This document shows positions 1 to 10,130 of a stretch of 64,000 bases of DNA, piece after piece. Source of the stretch: Macrothele yani (lineage: Eukaryota > Arthropoda > Arachnida > Araneae > Macrothelidae). Position 1 is the first letter of the stretch. The number at the start of each line of letters is the position of its first letter. The stretch covers positions 104,172,021 through 104,236,020 of the forward strand of contig CM076991.1 of the NCBI GenBank assembly GCA_039090855.1, given 5' to 3'. The translations under genes and the position numbers were made by a program. Below the pieces are notes generated by a model that worked only from the letters and a program-made list of their open reading frames with translations, ran no database searches and was not told the DNA's origin.

Positions 1-206
1 GGACGCCATGTTGGTACGAAGCGATGGAGGTCTCTCTATACACAAAATAAGGATTTCTAAGTAATTAAATAATTGAAGCACCGCAGCATTTATTTTCGGT
101 AAGTATTTTTTTGTTTTGTGTAAGTCACAGTGCATTATGATGAGAATGTTAGTATTAAGTGGTTTTGGTAACAATTGAAACAAGTTTGATGTTTTATTTC
201 ATGTAT

Positions 207-255
207 GAGTTGCTCACGGTGGTCGTTAAACCTCCACTCAAAAAAAAAAAAAAAA
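207..255 (+). mobile_element. 5'-truncated tRNA-derived SINE, 3' end only
   Basis: Only the last ~49 bp of the window's SINE family are present: GAGTTGCTCACGGTGGTCG, then TTAAACCTCC and a poly(A) run. A perfect 12-bp target duplication, TATTTCATGTAT, flanks it at 195-206 and 256-267. A truncated 5' end with an intact target duplication is the expected product of incomplete target-primed reverse transcription by a LINE enzyme. The match to the complete copy at 6389-6621 is clear. Confidence 0.88.
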
Positions 256-344
256 TATTTCATGTATTTCGTTCAAATTATTTGTTAGGCCGAACAAGTT
301 CAGTAAACGAATGCAGTTGCTAACTAATTTTCCTCGCTTGTCCT

Positions 345-490
345 GTGACTAGGTGACAACTAGTTTTGGAGAACGAGGTACAAATTGTATAATGGTCAAT
401 TTTACCCAGACCACGTGGGTGCCAGGAAATTTTTATTTAGCATTCGCAAGTGCTAAAAATTCTAACACTATGCTCCTGCTTCCTTCCTTT
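345..490. repeat. Older interspersed repeat, copy 1 (uninterrupted)
   Basis: This segment aligns with 6318-6376 plus 6634-6725. Shared blocks include TTTTGGAGAACGAGG, then AGACCAC.TGGG, GCCAG and TATTTAGC, then CT.CTCCTGC near the end. In this copy the AGACCACGTGGG site is continuous, whereas in the other copy a SINE splits it. Family unknown; no coding content. Confidence 0.75.
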
Positions 491-719
491 TTTTTTTTTT
501 TTTTTCAGTGCCAGACAGCGTTTTTTGGAATCTGGGCTACTGAATATTTTGTGGCCCCTATTTCTGGTCACAAGTGCTTGTAAAATACGAATGTCCTATT
601 GACTATACGATAGATATGTATGTCTTGTACATATGTTGGATACCTATTTCCTTTATATATGTATGTTAAGGCTTTGTAAAATACATCTTATGTGTTTGCA
701 GACATAAGGAAATGTATTA

Positions 720-840
720 TTTTAAATATTTATTCCTAAAGAAATGCAAACATTGAATCAAGTATAGATAACAAAAATTTGAAATGAATGCACAAAAACA
801 GAAGTTCACACATAGTTCAGGAGTTTGTCTTTAAAATGTC
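720..840. repeat. Older interspersed repeat, copy 1
   Basis: This segment aligns with the two flanks of the SINE dimer at 4540-4617 and 5044-5085. Shared blocks include AAACATTGAATCAAGT and GTCTTTAAAATGTCT. It records the state of that repeat without the SINE, although about 12 bp next to the insertion point differ between the copies. Family unknown. Confidence 0.7.
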
Positions 841-1296
841 TGTTTAAAGATGCTGAAACATTTTTCTGCAAACTAACACATTGAAGAAATCTCATGTGAG
901 CAGTGTGTACACCTCATCTGTGGTAAGATAGAAATTTATCAGAACCAATCAATTTCTTAAAAATTAGTTGAAATATATCAATACACAGGTATTTGTGTAG
1001 TAATAACTGCCAGTGTTTTCTGTAAAATTATAAAAAAATGACAGAAATATCACTCAACTCATGCCCAACGCACAACTCGAGGCGCGTCGCGTAAACTTAA
1101 TATCAGTACCAATATCTGTTTGTTTTATTTATAAAATGAGTACCCCAAAAGGTGTATTTCAATGCAAACACAATTGCACGTAGAAAGTTTTACAAACAGG
1201 TCACTTATGCTAGGCAGTAATTACATTAGAACTGCTTCGTGAGCTAAGAAAAGCCCCTCAAAAAAATCACTTCTGGTGTCATCATCATCATCATTG

Positions 1297-4128
1297 TCAA
1301 CCATTATCAATCCACTGCTGGACGAAGGTCTCCCCAAGTTTCCTCCACAACGGTCTGTCTTGTGCCAGTCTCCTCCATGTCACCCCTGCATACTTTCGAA
1401 TTTCATCCACCCATCTCCCATGTGGTCTTCTTCTGGGTCTTTTCCTGTCCCTTGGAATCCAATCTAAAATTTCGGCTGTCCATCGATGATCTGTCCTTCT
1501 GGCAGTATGTCCAGCCCATTGCCATTTCAGGGATTTAACTCTGATCATGATGTCTTCCACTCTTGTCATTTTTCGGATCCACGAGTTCCTCTTCTTATCT
1601 CTCCTGGTTACACCAAGTATGCACCTCTCCATGCTTCTTTGAGTTGTCTGCAGCCTTTGTATGTCTCTTTTAGTTAAGGTCCACGTCTCTGCACCATACG
1701 TAAGCACTGGAAGGATGCATTGATCAAACACTTTTCTTTTAAGACATAATGGCATATTGCTCTTGAAAATTATGCTGTTTCTTCCAAAAGCTCTCCAGGC
1801 AAGTTTTTGTACGCCGATTAATTTCTTCATCAATGTGACCCTCACTTGATATCTGCTGTCCAAGATAAACGTACGTGTCTGTTATCTCCAGCTTTTCTCC
1901 ATCAATCGATAAATCTTCATTTCTTGTAAAAGCATTGAACATCACTTTTGTCTTCTGAAAGTTCATTTTTAATCCCACTTCTTTACTCTTGTCAGCAAGT
2001 TCCTGGATCATACTCTGCAGCTCTGATGGGCTAGTTGCAAAAATGACTACGTCATCAGCAAAACGAAGGTGGGATAGATAATCTCCATTAATCTTTATCC
2101 CCTTGTTTTCCCAGCTCAGTGACTGAAAAAACACCCTCCAATGTGGCATTAAAGAGCTTCGGAGATATGGTGTCACCTTGTCTCACTCCTTTTCCAATTT
2201 TTATGTGTGTTGTATTTTCAAATAGCCGAATCTTTGCACTTGCATTTTCATAGATGTTATTAATAATATTAATGTATGCATCTTCAATACCGCAGGTTTT
2301 CAGAGCCATTGTAACTGCTGATGGTTTCACCGAATCAAAGGCTTTTTCATAATCGATAAAAGCCATGCACAATGGAAGTTCATATTCCCTTGCTCTTTCA
2401 ATTAGTTCTCTCAGCACATGGATATGATCTATTGTGCTGTAGCCACTCCTGAATCCAGCTTGTTCTCTCGGTTGAGCCATGTCCAGTGTTACCTTCAAGC
2501 GGTGTGAAAGAACTTTAGTGAAGATTTTATAAACTACTGATAGGAGGCTGATAGGTCTGTAGTTTCCGAGATCCTCAATGTCACCTTTCTTATGTAGCAG
2601 GATCATTGTAGCGGTGTTCCAATCCTCAGGAATCTTTCCTTCATTAAGGCATCGAGTGAAAATTTGGGCGAGTACTGTTTCGATTTCTCCACTTGCTTCT
2701 TGTATGATGTCTACAGTAATTCCATCTTCTCCTGGAGCTTTTCCCCGCTTCATGTTCTTGATTGCATGCGCAACTTCTGCTGGAAGGACTGGAGGAATTC
2801 TGGTACTGGTATCTTTCATGATGTCTGGAGTACATGTATCATCCCTTTCATATAATTTGGAGTAGAAATCTTTCACTCTTGTCAAAATTTCGCCTCTATT
2901 TCTTGTTACAGAACCATCTTCTTTTCTCAGTGCCATAATCTGTTTTCTTCCCTTACTGAGATGTCCCTTTGCTATCTTTAGGCTTTGGTTGTTTTCAATT
3001 GCTTTCCTTACTAGTTCACAGTTGAATTTCCTTACGTCTTCAGTGATACTTTTTCGTACTGTCTTGCATAGCTCTATATATTCCACCTTGGAAGTCACAT
3101 CTTCTTTAGTTGTCCTCATCTCTCTTCTTTTTGCATCAACATTTTCGTTTTTCCTGATAATTTATTTACATGCAACTTGTTCTTAGACCCAGCTAATTTT
3201 GTTGCTGTTTCCATAAGAGCTTTGGTTACTTTTCTGTTAACTTCAGAGAGATGTCCACTTCTTCCGATGTTAGGCCTTCTAAAGCAGAGAACCTGTTCTT
3301 CAGTTCCAACTTGAAGGTATTATGGTGTTTTTTAAGGTTGGTTATGTCAATAGATTTTGTTTGTCTTATGAGCTTGCCACGTTCAAGTTTAGTGTTGAGG
3401 TGCATCTTACATCTCACCAATCTATGGTCACTACCTGTGTTGAACTTGTTTAGCACACTGCAGTCTTCTATGACGAATTTTTTGTTACACATAATAAAAT
3501 CAATTTCACTTGTCGTCCCATTTGGATGTCTCCATGTCCATTTCCTGTGTGGCTTTTTCTTGAAGAAGGAGTTCAAGATGAAAAACCCTTCTGCCTCTGC
3601 AAACTCAACGAGAGTATTTCCACGCTGGTTTCTGTTGCCGTGACCGAATTTACCTACTGAAGTTTCATTCTGTTGCCGTTGCCCTATTTTTGCATTGAAA
3701 TCTCCCATAATTATTTTCAAGTGCTGCTTACCTTTATTATTTAGATGACAAATTTCCTCATAAAATTCTTCAATTTCTTCTTCAGGATGACTTGTGGTGG
3801 GTGCATAAGTTTGAATAATCTGAGCCTGGTATCTTTTCGAGAGTTGGATAACAAGCCGTGCAGCTCTGTCAGAGGAACTTTCAACTTCTACAACTTTATC
3901 CTTCAGTTTCTTGTTTATTATAAATCCAACACCACTAGTTCTGCCATTATCTGTCCCACGATAGTAGAAGAGATGTCCACTTTTCAGTTCGATGAGATCT
4001 TCTCCTTTTCTCCTTACCTCACTTAGCCCCACGATGTCCCACTTGATCCTTTGTAGTTCCTCTTCCAATTCAAGAAGCCTTGAATCAGAAGATAGGGAGC
4101 GTCCATTGTACGTTGCCAAGGTCAGCAT
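1297..4128 (-). pseudogene. RTE endonuclease-reverse transcriptase (frame-broken)
   Basis: The protein would nick the target with an APE-type endonuclease and copy element RNA at the nick. In the N-terminal 300 residues I see the endonuclease signatures GDFNAKIG and GSDHRLVRC. The reverse transcriptase follows, with NYRPISLLSVVYK, FIDYEKAFDSV, GVRQGDTISPKLF and the catalytic block RFADDVVIF near 2043-2070. The C-terminal part has the HTARRTDHRW-like region usual in arthropod RTE ORFs and ends at 1297. Reading-frame changes fall near 3240, near 2110-2125 and near 1800-1825, giving three to four separate frames. In databases such ORFs are often mislabelled craniofacial development protein 2-like. 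The assignment to RTE is strong; activity of this copy is unlikely. Confidence 0.87.
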
Positions 4129-4460
4129 CAGATGGCAGCCTAGTCCGGTCCTCCGGGATTCTTAGCACCCTCTGCCTTCATGTCGCACTGGCCGCTGCCT
4201 TGGCCAGGTACATTCCAACTGCCGGAGACTGAGGGCCAAGATTTAAGTTGTGGAGTCATTTTGGAGGGGTTTGGCCATAACTCACCACGCTGGCCAAGCG
4301 GGTTGGTGAGTGTGGGATAGAATTTCCTCTAATCCCGATGGTATAGTTATACCGCTACTGGCGGTCGTCAGAGCCCCTTTAGTAGGAACAGGATGCACCA
4401 CGAGAAGGCGGGGTTGACATTTGTCAAGGAGAGGCTGTGATGTTACGCATCACCTGACCT
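4129..4460 (-). promoter_or_regulatory. RTE 5' leader (single copy)
   Basis: This is non-coding sequence between the 5' target duplication and the start of the endonuclease frame. It is homologous, in opposite orientation, to 46600-46845, and its outer ~110 bp match the 162-bp tandem unit at 45259-46706. Here that region occurs once. It is presumed to carry the internal promoter; no promoter motif is assigned. Confidence 0.6.
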
Positions 4461-4539
4461 CTTCTGGTGTACTGTGCAAGAAATAAACATTGCTAGTATA
4501 CCCCAAAATCTTAAGTGTCCACATATCTTACAAAAAATT

Positions 4540-5090
4540 TTATACTAAAGAAAATTCAAACATTGAATCAAGTGTAGACAACATAAATGAAAAATGAATG
4601 TACAAAAACAAAAGTTTGCCGCCCCGGTTGTGCAGTGGTCTAAGCGATGACCTCTGATCATTCGTTCGAAAGAGGTCTATCGAATCCCGGTGAGGCATGG
4701 ATGCTGTGTTTGTCTTACGGCACTGGCTCTCTCCCTTCCCTGGAACCAGTGACCCTAAATTAGGGACGGGCGACCGCTTATAGCCCATTGAGTTGATCAC
4801 GGTGGTCGTTAAACCTCCAATAAGGCCGCCCCGGTGGCGCAGTGGTCTAAGCAATGGCCTCTGATCATTCGTCCGGAATTGGTCCGGGTTCGAATGACGG
4901 TGAGTCATGGATATTGTGTTTGTCTTACAGCACTGGCTCTTTCCCTTCCCTGGAACCAGTGACCCTAAATTAGCGACGGGCGACTGCTTATAGCCCATTG
5001 AGTTGCTCACGGTGGTCGTTAAACGTCCAATAAAAAAAAAAAAAAAAGTTCAGGCGTTCGTCTTTAAAATGTCTTTTTTTGCTTTGAGGT
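4540..5090. repeat. Older interspersed repeat, copy 2, split by a SINE dimer
   Basis: The outer parts (4540-4617 and 5044-5085) match the repeat at 720-840. The SINE dimer interrupts it, with AAAAGTT on both sides (4610-4616 and 5044-5050) as a probable short target duplication. Confidence 0.65.
4618..5047 (+). mobile_element. Head-to-tail SINE dimer
   Basis: Two SINE monomers lie in tandem, 4618-4824 and 4825-5047. Each begins GCCGCCCCGG, has a tRNA-like head with an A-box region (GTGGCGCAGTGG in the second) and a degenerate B-box, and shares the body with CACTGGCTCT, GGAACCAGTGACCC and GACGGGCGAC. The first monomer ends AATAAG with no poly(A), and the second ends in a poly(A) tract. Only the outer flanks show a candidate target duplication, so the dimer probably inserted as one unit. 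Confidence 0.85.
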
Positions 5091-5253
5091 TTGTGAAGAA
5101 GTGCACAACATCGTCAAACTAACTGCTGAGCAATATCATGCTCTAATGACATGATAGCAAGACTGTTAAGCCTTTGCTGAAGCATTGTCAATCACAAGTT
5201 ATTTTTTACCAAGTGTAGTTTTAATACGGTGAATGTACATTTGGGAAAATATC

Positions 5254-5310
<57 letters not shown>
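5254..5310. repeat. Compound (TA)n(TG)n microsatellite
   Basis: Alternating TA repeats run directly into a TG run of about 20 repeats. Peptides of alternating Thr-His or Ile-Tyr from this tract are artefacts. Confidence 0.95.
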
Positions 5311-5312
<2 letters not shown>

Positions 5313-5804
5313 GCAATGTCTTGACAAGAACATTTTTTTTTTTTGTGCAGTAGTTACATTCACACTTGATAAAGTCATAGAACTGTGAAATTTTACTATG
5401 TAAAGATTCATCCAAATCCTCACTGTAAAAATCTAAACAGTTATTTAGAGAAATTTAGTTGGCAGTTAACTAAGAACTGAAATGGAAATTGAATTTTTTT
5501 ATAAGCTAACAGACATTTGTTATCCAACTGATCAATAATCACATTAAATGTTTCTACTTCACATTTTTTCTGTCCTTGAAGAATAGTTTCATTACGGTTA
5601 TTGCCATGTGCATATTTTTTAATTGTGATTAGACAAAACTTCCAGAAGATTTTTCACTTAATGTTTTATCTATTTCTTCATATTTTTCAAAATTATTTCT
5701 TTCATTGGCAATGAAATGGGATAATGACAGAAGGTTACGTCCAGTTAACAAATCTAGTGATGGCTTTTGTAATTTAGTATCAACTTTATCACATCTTTCT
5801 AAAA
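5311..5804. other. No gene seen
   Basis: This is A+T-rich sequence with homopolymer tracts. I found no coding, RNA or repeat signal beyond low complexity. Confidence 0.5.
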
Positions 5805-6043
5805 TGCATCATAACTTGCGTAATTATGGTTCGATTTCAGTGAAATTTTAGTATGTGGTAGGGGACCACTGGGGACGAACCCTATTGGAAATGGGGTCAA
5901 AGGTCACAACATAGGAGCAGGATGCATTCCATTGCCATTATGCGTCATAACTTGCGTAAATATGGTTCGATTTCGATGAAATTTTAGTATGTCATAGGGG
6001 ATCACCTGGGGACGAACCCTATTGAAAATGGGTGCCAAAGAGC
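5805..6043. repeat. Two-copy tandem duplication, ~136-bp period
   Basis: The copies begin at 5805 and 5941. Both carry CATAACTTGCGTAA.TATGG, then TTCGATTTC, GTGAAATTTTAGTATGT and GGGGACGAACCCTATTG. They differ by scattered substitutions, so the duplication is not recent. Family unknown. Confidence 0.8.
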
Positions 6044-6317
6044 ACACATGAAAATAGATTCAAATTTATGAGAGAAACTTGAAGAAAAAACATCCAATCT
6101 CTGTAGGTAGAAGAAAAGATTTAGGATTTCTAGACAATGGAAGTCCTAAATTTAATATGAATAATGCAAATTATTTCTTCAATTTGCGCTTTTCGGAACT
6201 TTTTTACCCACACAAAGTTTTCAGTCCTCAGTAAAACAGGTGTGGGCTCTACTAGTTTTGTTGGGGACCAAAAAGTTCCAAATAATCCAACCTCCTTTAG
6301 CCCACCAAACACCCCTG

Positions 6318-6725
6318 CTCTGACAACTGGTTTTGGAGAACGAGGCACAAGTCGTGGAATGATCAATTTCACCTGCAGACCACATGGGCCGCCCCGGTGG
6401 CGCAGTGGTCTAAGGCGTTGGCCTCTGATCATTCGTCCGTAAGGGGTCCGGGTTCGAATCCCGGTCAGGCATGGATGTTGTGTTTGTCTTACGGCACTGG
6501 CTCTCTCCCTTCCCTGGAACCAGTGACCCTAAATTAGGGACGGGCGACTGCTTATAGCCCATTTGAGTTGCTCACGGTGGTCGTTAAACCTCCAATCAAA
6601 AAAAAAAAAAAAAAAAAAAAAAGACCACATGGGCGCCAGAAAATTATTTAGCTAGCACTGTTACAATTGTAGGTGATTTAACAAGAATTCTGACACCATA
6701 CTCCTGCCTCCTATATCTTTCCTGT
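6318..6725. repeat. Older interspersed repeat, copy 2, interrupted by SINE
   Basis: This is the same repeat as 345-490. The SINE at 6389-6621 splits it inside the AGACCACATGGG site. Confidence 0.72.
6389..6621 (+). mobile_element. Complete tRNA-derived SINE with 12-bp target duplication
   Basis: This is the best copy of the family in the window. The head begins CCGCCCCGGTGGCGCAGTGG, with the pol III A-box at 6398-6408 (TGGCGCAGTGG) and B-box at 6451-6461 (GGTTCGAATCC). A non-tRNA body follows, then the shared 3' end TTGCTCACGGTGGTCG and poly(A). A perfect 12-bp repeat, AGACCACATGGG, flanks it at 6377-6388 and 6622-6633. The homologous unfilled site at about 390-405 confirms the boundaries. 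The A-tail means its LINE partner is probably a poly(A)-recognising type rather than the RTE found here. Confidence 0.93.
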
Positions 6726-7148
6726 CCCAGCTGCTAATCATTCATCAACTTAATCCATTAAGAATTTCATTTGCTGATTTTTGTGTTCAAATTTGTGCTT
6801 TCATCCTAATTTCTTTACATAGTCTGTGACGGGTTTAAAATTTATTACATGCCAGGATGCTAGATAATATTTTTTAATCGCCGAGATGCGGCCCAACTTC
6901 GAACACTTTATTTCTATGGGTGGTCAAATTTTATTTCTGTAAAAACACATAAGTTGTTACTCAGAGTTAAAGTTGATGCCATTGTTTTCCAGCCAATAGC
7001 TATCTCAAATAGCCTGGCAAATCTCTCTTTTTCCAGGTAGAGTTGCCATTATGTTCCAAGCTTAAATCTAAGAAATTCCTTAGTCAAACTCTGCATTAGC
7101 ACCAATGCTAAACATCATTGTTACCCCCCCTCCCGTTAGCTTAAAATA

Positions 7149-7915
7149 CACTGCTCAAAACTATTGGGAGATATCGTGGTTTAGATATGAACTACTGACA
7201 TCAACTGTTTGTATGCTAAGAGAAATTGAAGGAAAGTTATTACAATGAAACTTTTGCATACTTCCAAACACCTCAGTATGCAAAATTGATTGTGGGACGT
7301 TAAAAAGGGTATGTTTCTGTCAACGAATGAAAAGTGAATTGTATCTTATGATCGTTTAGTCCAGGATAAAAATGACTCGTGCTTTGAATGTGATGTCCGA
7401 ACAGGATTTACCCGAATCTGTAGCCTGAGGGCTATCGGTCACTTAGAAGCTGGTCAAACCCAATCGCAAGTAGCGGACGCCATTGGAGTGTCTCGAAGCA
7501 TGATTTCCAGATTTTGGAATTGGTTTTCAGATACCAAAAATTTAAGGCAAAGACCAGGGCAAGGTCACAGGAAAGCAACGTCAAGAAATGAGGATCGTTT
7601 TTTTTATCACTGACTGCCAGGAGAAACCGGAGTATGAGCGCCCCTCTTCTGCAATGCAAACTCCATACGGCTACTGACACAAATGTTTCGACTCAAACTG
7701 TTCGCACCCGACTACACAGTGTTGGTCTGTATGCTCGACAACCTATGGTATGTGTTTCTTTAACCGCATGCCACTGTGCTGCCTGCAGATTTTGAGCACA
7801 TGACCCTGCTGATTAGAGAAGAAATTAATGGAGCAACGTTCTCTTCTCAGACGTGTCTTGCTTTACTGTACATCCTGATTATTTTGAGGGAACAAGGTAT
7901 TTATAACAACCAGAG
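7149..7915 (+). mobile_element. Tc1-like DNA transposon, 5' half only
   Basis: The left end begins after a TA at 7147-7148 with CACTGCTCAAAACTATTGGG, a Tc1-type terminus. Around 7430-7560 the plus strand encodes the paired-like helix-turn-helix region of a Tc1 transposase (AIGHLEAGQTQSQVADAIGV, then SRSMISRFWNWF). Further on, changing frames, I read LYARQP and LFSDVSCFTVHPD; the latter is the region of the first catalytic Asp, with the usual DES changed to DVS. The similarity stops near 7915, so the second Asp, the final acidic residue and the right terminal repeat are missing. Non-functional. Confidence 0.8.
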
Positions 7916-9763
7916 GTAGAAAAATATTCTGAAATCTGGTGGCCAGCTAAATTTTTTAGTGGCCAGACATTGAACCTGCGGGGAGGAGGGGGCTATATAT
8001 AATGTCAAAGTCGTACACTTCTGTCCAAAAATGTTCTGCCCTCAGCCCTGGCAAAAAAAAAGGTACTCGTTTTTTTGTTTTGTTTTTCATCTGGGGCTCG
8101 CAAATTCCTGAATTATCATAATTTTCATCGTTTATCCTCAGACCCTGGAAATCACACTTTTTTTTATTTTCGTATAATCTGTGCCGGCGTATAATTCACA
8201 GATTGTGACATTCAGAAGAAAAAGAAAAAAATAGCCATATGATCTTGTATATCACAAATGTTGATCCAGAAGCGGAATTTTCGACAGAAAAGTTAGGCAC
8301 ATAAAGACCCCGGAGTCCGAAGAAATGAAACAAAGACTTTGGTCAAACTGGCAAAGGACAAACTAAAATACAAGGCACAGTGTACACGAGATTCAGAACA
8401 TAGAACTTTGAAATGAAGCGTGCATGTTTAGGTTCCTGCAGCAAGCACTGTGCATACATTTTTATTGGCCAATTGATGAGGAGAGGGCACAAGCACAGTC
8501 AGCATTTTGTCTTTCCCGACAATACAAAGACAAAATAACTGCCGCCGCCCCTTCCTACAGCTTTCCCGGTCTTTCATTATGACATCCCTTTTCCGTCCTC
8601 TTCACTTCGTGCAAATCTTAGACTGAAATTTTTTTCCGAGAGAGTTCCTTTTCCAATTATATAGCCCCTCTCCAGCACAATTACCCTGCAGATTATTTTT
8701 CAAATTGAACGGCAGCAAAAACTTTTTTTATTTTATTTTTTTTAAATCGTTTATTCGTGGCTTATACAATGCAAATTGCCGTACATGTTTTTCAGTGAGA
8801 AATTTACCTTTATTTTCATTTTTACGATATGATCATAAATATGCCTTTGTACATTTGTCTCCCCAAAAATTATTAAATTTAAATTTACTAATTGTTTTGG
8901 CCATATTTTTCTTTTTGCATAGCATACTAAGTGTATGTAGTTCCTATTCCAACCTCTAAAGTTTTCTGTCACTCAGTTTTAATACAAAACTACGATATTC
9001 CCTATTCCCTAATTGTTTTTAGCTGTATATATATAGTAATAAAGTCAACCACAGATAAATTGTAATCCTAATACAGAACCCAAAATAACATCCTGAATTC
9101 CTGATAAGATAATTTTTTTCCAAAGACCAAACCTGCCCCCCCCGCCGCATTAAAAATGGCAAAATCCAATAAAAAAATTTGCAGCGTGTTAGTGAAAACA
9201 CCAAATATAAATATAATCATCTGGTAATTTCTAAACCTTACTTTACCATGGACTTCAATCAAGATGGCTGATGCCATATTTGATATATCTCAAGGGGCCT
9301 CTCTGTCCCTCATTGTCAGTTTGTCACTATAAATGAATTGAAACAAATCTCCGAGAATGTACATCATGAAAGGGTGAATCCGTGAAAATTTTAATCACAA
9401 TGTAACATTCAGGCCTCTTGTGTCGCCATTCTGATTGAATATCAGCAATGAAGTCACATCACCAGTGAAGCATTATCTCCATCAGTGCTAAATAAATGAG
9501 GCTGGAGACAAGTTTCCAGAAATGAAAATCTTATTTTTTTGAAAAACTGGAAAAATAAGAGGTACATACAAGTACCGGATTTATTTAAAAATAGAAAGTA
9601 GTCATGACTACTCTTTTTTGTGCAAAGTACATCACAACTTGCATTTCCTTTGACATCTTGGAGTCGAATTTTTCATGATTACAATACTTTCTCATGCTAA
9701 TGTATGAAAAAGAAAAAAGTATTTTTCACATAAAAAAAAATAACTAGGAACTCTCATAAAATT
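7916..9763. other. No gene seen
   Basis: About 1.8 kb of A+T-rich sequence. Several open frames of 60-85 codons lie here on both strands (for example 8705-8959 and 9019-9277), but they are low-complexity Phe/Leu/Ile-rich and match nothing I recognise. Confidence 0.5.
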
Positions 9764-9770
9764 GGGTTCT

Positions 9771-9980
9771 ACGTCAATTCGTCGCGTGCGTCAATTCGTC
9801 GACTGCGACGATTCGTCGCGCGTCAATTCGTCGCCTACGTCAATTTGTCGCGCGTCAATTCGTCGACTGCGTCAATTCGTCGCGCGTTAATTCGTCGCGC
9901 GTCAATTCGTCGACTGCGTCAATTCGTCGCGGACAAATTCGTCGACTACGTCAATTCGTCGACTACGTCAATTCGTCGCG
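9771..9980 (+). repeat. Terminal CGTCAATTCGTCG minisatellite, left end
   Basis: This is a tandem array of short units built on CGTCAATTCGTCG with variable linkers (CG, ACTG, ACTAC), roughly a dozen copies. It forms the outermost part of the foldback element. Frames across it translate to Arg/Ser/Thr-rich repeats and are not genes. Its reverse complement forms the other end at 26045-26285. Confidence 0.92.
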
Positions 9981-10130
9981 TTTACAGATTTTGGTTACAT
10001 ACAAAACGAATGCAGGAAAACGTACGATTTCGAACGTCTTGCTCCATGATCAAATTTATAAAGTTTGGCCACGCAGACAGGATAGGAATATTACGTTTTT
10101 CTTTGGCACTAAAAATATTAGACGGTAAAC
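9981..10130 (+). repeat. Unique subterminal segment, left arm
   Basis: This segment begins TTTACAGATTTTGGTTACAT and matches the reverse complement of 25905-26044 with only a few substitutions. It lies between the terminal minisatellite and the ~131-bp units on both arms. Confidence 0.88.

Larger units (their letters stand above)
1..1269. other. Intergenic repeat-derived sequence, no gene
   Basis: No convincing coding sequence is visible. The stretch holds a 5'-truncated SINE (207-255), a copy of an older repeat (345-490) that recurs at 6318-6725, a T-rich tract near 488-505, and a second older repeat (about 720-840) that recurs around 4540-5090. The rest is A+T-rich sequence with no recognisable signal. 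Confidence 0.6.
1280..4460 (-). mobile_element. Full-length RTE-clade LINE with 10-bp target duplication
   Basis: The element reads on the minus strand: a 5' leader (4460-4129), then one long broken ORF with an apurinic endonuclease (4128 to about 3226) and a reverse transcriptase plus C-terminal region (about 3119-1297), ending in a short ATG/TGA triplet repeat instead of poly(A). Such simple-repeat tails and a single endonuclease-RT ORF are typical of RTE elements. The direct repeat CTTCTGGTGT flanks it exactly at 1270-1279 and 4461-4470. Length about 3.18 kb, so it seems complete. The ORF is disrupted, so this copy is not autonomous. Confidence 0.88.

Noticed and set aside
4129..4200. Extension of the RTE coding region upstream of 4128
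   Set aside because: Stops in all frames and homology to the non-coding leader at 46.7 kb indicate a 5' leader.
5199..5423. Frames with long Thr-His and Ile-Tyr runs
   Set aside because: Produced by the (TG)n(TA)n microsatellite.
6389..6475. Apparent tRNA gene with A- and B-boxes
   Set aside because: It is the head of a SINE with a shared body, poly(A) and target duplication; the same holds for 4618, 4825 and the minus-strand head near 45220-45258.
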